Shown here piece after piece: positions 7,005-9,104 of a stretch of DNA of 9,104 bases. A program made the position numbers and the translations under genes. The notes under the pieces were generated by a model. It saw only the letters and a program-made list of their open reading frames with translations, ran no database searches and was not told the origin of the DNA. Source of the stretch: Chitinophagia bacterium. Lineage in GTDB: Bacteria; Bacteroidota; Bacteroidia; Chitinophagales; Chitinophagaceae. The number at the start of each line of letters is the position of its first letter. Position 1 is the first letter of the stretch. The DNA lies in assembly GCA_010027295.1 (NCBI GenBank), contig RGVM01000071.1, forward strand, positions 1-9,104. The letters are read 5' to 3'.

Positions 7005-7019
7005 CGAATGAGCCATTCG
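7005..7019. repeat. Inverted repeat upstream of the nucleotidyltransferase gene
   Basis: CGAATG (7005-7010) and CATTCG (7014-7019) form a perfect 6-bp repeat around AGC. It ends 16 bases before the candidate -7 box at 7036-7043, about where the -33 contacts of that promoter would lie. It may be an operator, or a chance hairpin. Confidence 0.3.
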
Positions 7020-7035
7020 AGCAGATGTTTTTCGC

Positions 7036-7043
7036 TACTTTCA
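7036..7043 (+). promoter_or_regulatory. Weak candidate -7 element of the nucleotidyltransferase gene
   Basis: TACTTTCA matches TAnnTTTG in its first six defined positions and differs at the last two. It lies 22 bases before the ATG at 7066, the right distance for a short leader. No TTTG is found 19-21 bases upstream, so support is weak. Confidence 0.3.
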
Positions 7044-7065
7044 CGTCTCCATTGCACGTAGCCGC

Positions 7066-8058
7066 ATGAAAGCCATCATCCCAGTCGCAGGCGCGGGGAC
7101 CAAGCTCAGGCCGCACACTTACACCCAGCCCAAGGCCCTGATTCCCCTGGCGGGCAGGACCATCCTCAGCATTATCATCGACCAGCTGAGGGATGGTGGC
7201 GTGCAGGAGTTCATCCTTGTGGTAGGGTACATGGGCGAGAAGATACAGGACTATGTGCAGCTCCACCATCCCGACCTGAATGTGCGCTACGTCCATCAGA
7301 CGGACCGGCAGGGACTGGGACATGCCATCCACCTCACACGCGACCTGGTGGATAACGACGAAGTCCTCATCATGCTAGGCGACACCATTTGCGAGTTCGA
7401 CGTGGGGCAGCTGCTGGCCGTTGACGGGTCGGTCCTCGGCGTCAAGAAGGTGGACGATCCCCGCAACTTCGGCGTGGCAGAGCTAGACGAGGAGGGCCGC
7501 ATCACGAGGGTCGTGGAGAAGCCGCAGATCCCCAAGTCGAACATGGCCCTGGTGGGACTCTACCGGATCCGTGAGACCGAACTGCTCTTCCGCTGTCTGG
7601 ATGCCAACCTGCAGGCCGGAGTCATGACGAACGATGAATACAGCCTCACCGATGCACTGGAGTGTATGATCGGACAGGGTGCACGCTTTACCTCCTTCCG
7701 CGTCGGCAACTGGTTCGACTGCGGTCGGAAGGAAAGCCTATTGGCCAGCAACGCCATCCTCCTCAAGAAGTTCGGAGGCGGCATCTCCGAGGTTCACTGC
7801 ATGGAGAACTCCATCATCATCCCTCCCGTGAGCATCGCCCCGGGATGTACGGTGCGCAATTCCATCATCGGTCCGCACGTAGCCGTGGGCGAGGGCAGCC
7901 AGATCCTTTCCTCCATTGTGAGGGACTCGATCATCGGCTCCTTCTCCAAACTGTACGACGTCGTGCTGCACGACTCCCTCATCGGCAGCGACACCTCCAT
8001 CAAGGGTGAGACGCGCACCCTCAACATCGGAGACAACACCGAGATAGACCTGGGCTGA
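7066..8058 (+). CDS. Sugar-phosphate nucleotidyltransferase with left-handed beta-helix tail
   Basis: The 330-residue protein joins an N-terminal nucleotidyltransferase fold to a C-terminal hexapeptide-repeat domain. Enzymes of this type transfer a nucleoside monophosphate to a sugar 1-phosphate to give activated sugars for polysaccharides and glycans. The nucleotide-binding loop reads AGAGTKLRPHT (8-18), a variant of GGxGTRLxPLT, followed by PKALIPLAG (22-30). LGD (104-106) supplies the probable metal-binding Asp106. EKP at 151-153 and NWFDCG (215-220) are sugar-site blocks. From about 248 to 327, short I/V-rich turns (NSIII, NSIIGPHVAVGEGSQI, DSIIGSFSKL, DSLIGSDTSI) mark a left-handed beta-helix. 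Close relatives in Bacteroidales and archaea are annotated variously as glucose-1-phosphate thymidylyltransferase or mannose-1-phosphate guanylyltransferase; base and sugar specificity cannot be read here. No sugar-pathway genes are adjacent. The ATG at 7066 begins directly with the conserved MKAIIPVAGAG block. Confidence 0.9.
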   Translation: MKAIIPVAGAGTKLRPHTYTQPKALIPLAGRTILSIIIDQLRDGGVQEFILVVGYMGEKIQDYVQLHHPDLNVRYVHQTDRQGLGHAIHLTRDLVDNDEVLIMLGDTICEFDVGQLLAVDGSVLGVKKVDDPRNFGVAELDEEGRITRVVEKPQIPKSNMALVGLYRIRETELLFRCLDANLQAGVMTNDEYSLTDALECMIGQGARFTSFRVGNWFDCGRKESLLASNAILLKKFGGGISEVHCMENSIIIPPVSIAPGCTVRNSIIGPHVAVGEGSQILSSIVRDSIIGSFSKLYDVVLHDSLIGSDTSIKGETRTLNIGDNTEIDLG

Positions 8059-8088
8059 TCCCCGTAGGCCGCTACCGACGGACAGGGC

Positions 8089-8114
8089 ATGCGGACCGAT
8101 GTCGATATCCGCAT
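8089..8114 (+). other. Hairpin downstream of the nucleotidyltransferase gene
   Basis: ATGCGGA (8089-8095) and TCCGCAT (8108-8114) pair over 7 bp with a 12-base loop, 30 bases after the stop codon. No T run follows, so it is at most a weak or rho-assisted 3' end of the transcript. Confidence 0.3.
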
Positions 8115-8156
8115 CCTGATAGCAGTCTATTCCGAATCCAAGCTTCGCTACCTGCC

Positions 8157-8187
8157 AAAAAAATATCCCGCACAAAGGCGGGATATT
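8157..8187 (-). terminator. Rho-independent terminator, minus strand
   Basis: AATATCCCGC (8162-8171) and GCGGGATATT (8178-8187) form a perfect 10-bp stem with a 6-base loop. On the minus strand the stem is followed by a run of seven T (plus A7 at 8157-8163, partly inside the stem). On the plus strand no T run follows, so it serves minus-strand transcription. It lies 37 bases after the stop of the small ORF at 8225-8455, which supports a real minus-strand transcript there. Confidence 0.75.
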
Positions 8188-8224
8188 CCGATTCAAACCA
8201 ACAGAAAACCAAAAAACCAAGTGT

Positions 8225-8455
8225 TCAGTTTCTTCTGTCCCGGCCCGCTTTGCGGTACAGGACCTCCTGCAGGTCGGTGTCGATCTGCCAGATCTCCACC
8301 TGACGTCTGATTAGGGTCTTGCACAACTCTTCGGCATCCGGCTTTCCGTTGGCGTCGGTCGTCGGGGACTCTGGCCTGCCGGCCGCCGGTCCCTCGGCGT
8401 TCCTCCAGTTTTCAAGGGGTACTCGCATCGATGTTTTCGTTTGGTACGGATACAT
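8225..8455 (-). CDS. Small hypothetical protein, unrecognised
   Basis: A 76-residue ORF that I do not recognise. The first half is polar and rich in Pro, Gly and Asn (ENWRNAEGPAAGRPESPTTDANGKPD). The second half (about 41-70) reads as one charged amphipathic helix (AEELCKTLIRRQVEIWQIDT onward) and ends in a basic tail, GRDRRN. There is no signal peptide or membrane segment. Support for coding comes from mostly G/C-ending codons over residues 16-68, like the neighbours, and from the strong minus-strand terminator just downstream. Met11 (codon ending at 8425) may be the true start: it follows an A-rich stretch (CCAAACGAAAACATCG) typical of Bacteroidota leaders, and the codons before it are less G/C-ending. 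No -7 box was found upstream, so the gene may depend on readthrough from fumC. It could also be a non-coding transcript. Confidence 0.5.
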   Translation of the reverse strand: MYPYQTKTSMRVPLENWRNAEGPAAGRPESPTTDANGKPDAEELCKTLIRRQVEIWQIDTDLQEVLYRKAGRDRRN

Positions 8456-8501
8456 AGAAAACGGCCTAAGGGCGGTGTTAGTATGCCTTCCTGTAGCCCG
8501 G

Positions 8502-8533
8502 AAAACGAATGACAGCCCAAGGGGCTGTCATTC
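8502..8533 (-). terminator. Probable fumC terminator, minus strand
   Basis: GAATGACAGCCC (8507-8518) and GGGCTGTCATTC (8522-8533) form a perfect 12-bp stem with a 3-base loop, 30 bases after the fumC stop. On the minus strand the stem is followed by GTTTTCC (T4, plus 8502-8505), a short U run. The plus strand has no T run after the stem. The short U run may allow some readthrough into the small ORF downstream. Confidence 0.65.
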
Positions 8534-8563
8534 AATTCGTAAGCGGGAAAAATATTTTTTCTC

Positions 8564-9104
8564 TCAGATCCTTCCGACCATCTCCCCGGGCACGACCCAT
8601 GCATCGAACTGCTCTGGGGTCACGTAACCGAGGCGTACGGCCATCTCCTTGAGCGTTGTACCCTCTTTGTGTGCCTTTTGTGCTATCTCGGCCGCCTTGT
8701 AGTAGCCAATGCGCGTATTCAGTGCCGTTACGAGCATGAGCGAACTGTCCACATGCTTCCGTATGTTGGCTTCGATGGGTGCTATGCCTGTGGCGCACTT
8801 GTCGTTGAAGCTCACGCAGGCGTCGCCGATTAGGCGGGCGCTGTGCAGGAAGTTCCGGATCATGACGGGCTTGAAGACGTTGAGTTCGAAGTGTCCCGTG
8901 GCACCTCCTATATTGATGGCCACGTCATTGCCCAGCACCTGTGCCGCCACCATGGTGAGGGCCTCGCACTGTGTGGGGTTCACTTTTCCGGGCATGATGG
9001 AGGAGCCGGGTTCGTTGTCGGGGATGAAGATCTCGCCGATGCCGCTGCGGGGTCCGGACGACAGCATCCGGATGTCGTTGGCGATCTTCATGAGGCTGAC
9101 GGCC
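8564..9104 (-). CDS. fumC: Fumarate hydratase class II, C-terminal part (5' end outside window)
   Basis: About 179 C-terminal residues are visible and the frame stays open through the window edge. The Met at 9091 is internal, because AVSL precedes MKIANDIR as in other class II fumarases. FumC reversibly hydrates fumarate to malate in the TCA cycle as an iron-free tetramer. The family signature [10 protein letters not shown] (plus coordinates 8978-9007) contains the flexible-loop serines and the Lys/Asn that bind substrate. [28 protein letters not shown] (GNFELN in E. coli), [14 protein letters not shown] and [18 protein letters not shown] follow as in E. coli FumC (467 residues), so roughly the last 40% is here. 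These blocks separate it from aspartase and argininosuccinate lyase relatives. A 12-bp hairpin follows the stop codon. Confidence 0.96.
   Translation of the reverse strand, partial: AVSLMKIANDIRMLSSGPRSGIGEIFIPDNEPGSSIMPGKVNPTQCEALTMVAAQVLGNDVAINIGGATGHFELNVFKPVMIRNFLHSARLIGDACVSFNDKCATGIAPIEANIRKHVDSSLMLVTALNTRIGYYKAAEIAQKAHKEGTTLKEMAVRLGYVTPEQFDAWVVPGEMVGRI

Noticed and set aside
8089..8310. 73-residue plus-strand ORF after the nucleotidyltransferase gene
   Set aside because: It runs straight through the 10-bp terminator hairpin and into the antisense of the small minus-strand ORF.
8311..8604. 97-residue minus-strand ORF overlapping the fumC end
   Set aside because: It overlaps fumC in another frame, spans the fumC hairpin, and has Arg/Pro/Ser-rich shadow composition.
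8319..8627. 102-residue plus-strand ORF
   Set aside because: It crosses the fumC terminator and the antisense of the fumC 3' end, with no coding signature.
1..9104. CRISPR array, insertion sequence, tRNA, rRNA or phage genes
   Set aside because: Looked for and not seen: no regularly spaced repeats, no transposase or integrase motifs, no cloverleaf or rRNA-like sequence.

Overview
The window looks like ordinary chromosome from a G+C-rich member of the Bacteroidota, most likely order Bacteroidales. Three things point there. The protein families are typical: a DUF6427-like membrane protein, the Bacteroidota-type second UvrA, and a hexapeptide-tailed sugar nucleotidyltransferase. Start codons lack Shine-Dalgarno sequences. 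Two upstream regions carry the Bacteroidota promoter elements (-33 TTTG-like, -7 TAnnTTTG, 19-20 bases apart). The genus cannot be fixed from this sequence.

Layout, left to right. A 5'-truncated integral membrane protein (1-929, +) is followed by purQ (995-1654, +), which appears to have its own promoter in the 65-base gap. purQ converges on an ECF-type sigma factor gene (1684-2316, -). That gene is divergent from a large uvrA (2545-5355, +) across an A+T-rich 228-base spacer holding overlapping inverted repeats. uvrA converges on glyA (5631-6911, -) across a 275-base spacer rich in small stem-loops. glyA is divergent from a sugar-phosphate nucleotidyltransferase gene (7066-8058, +), and the glyA promoter in between is the best one in the window. 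The last part holds a small unrecognised minus-strand ORF (8225-8455) between two minus-strand terminator-like hairpins, then the C-terminal part of fumC (8564 to the window end, -).

The genes are housekeeping and mostly independently transcribed. Loose metabolic links exist: GlyA supplies one-carbon units and glycine that purine synthesis (PurQ) needs, and fumarase handles fumarate released by purine synthesis and the TCA cycle. No operon ties them together here. UvrA serves nucleotide excision repair or a related DNA-damage role. The sigma factor has no visible anti-sigma partner.

No mobile element, CRISPR array, phage gene, tRNA or rRNA was seen, and no new multi-gene system. The items most worth a second look are regulatory: an inverted repeat framing the purQ -7 box, overlapping inverted repeats just upstream of uvrA, a row of stem-loops in the uvrA/glyA spacer, and the unknown small gene near fumC. 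A 20-bp perfect palindrome inside uvrA and the missing half of a zinc module in that UvrA are also notable.
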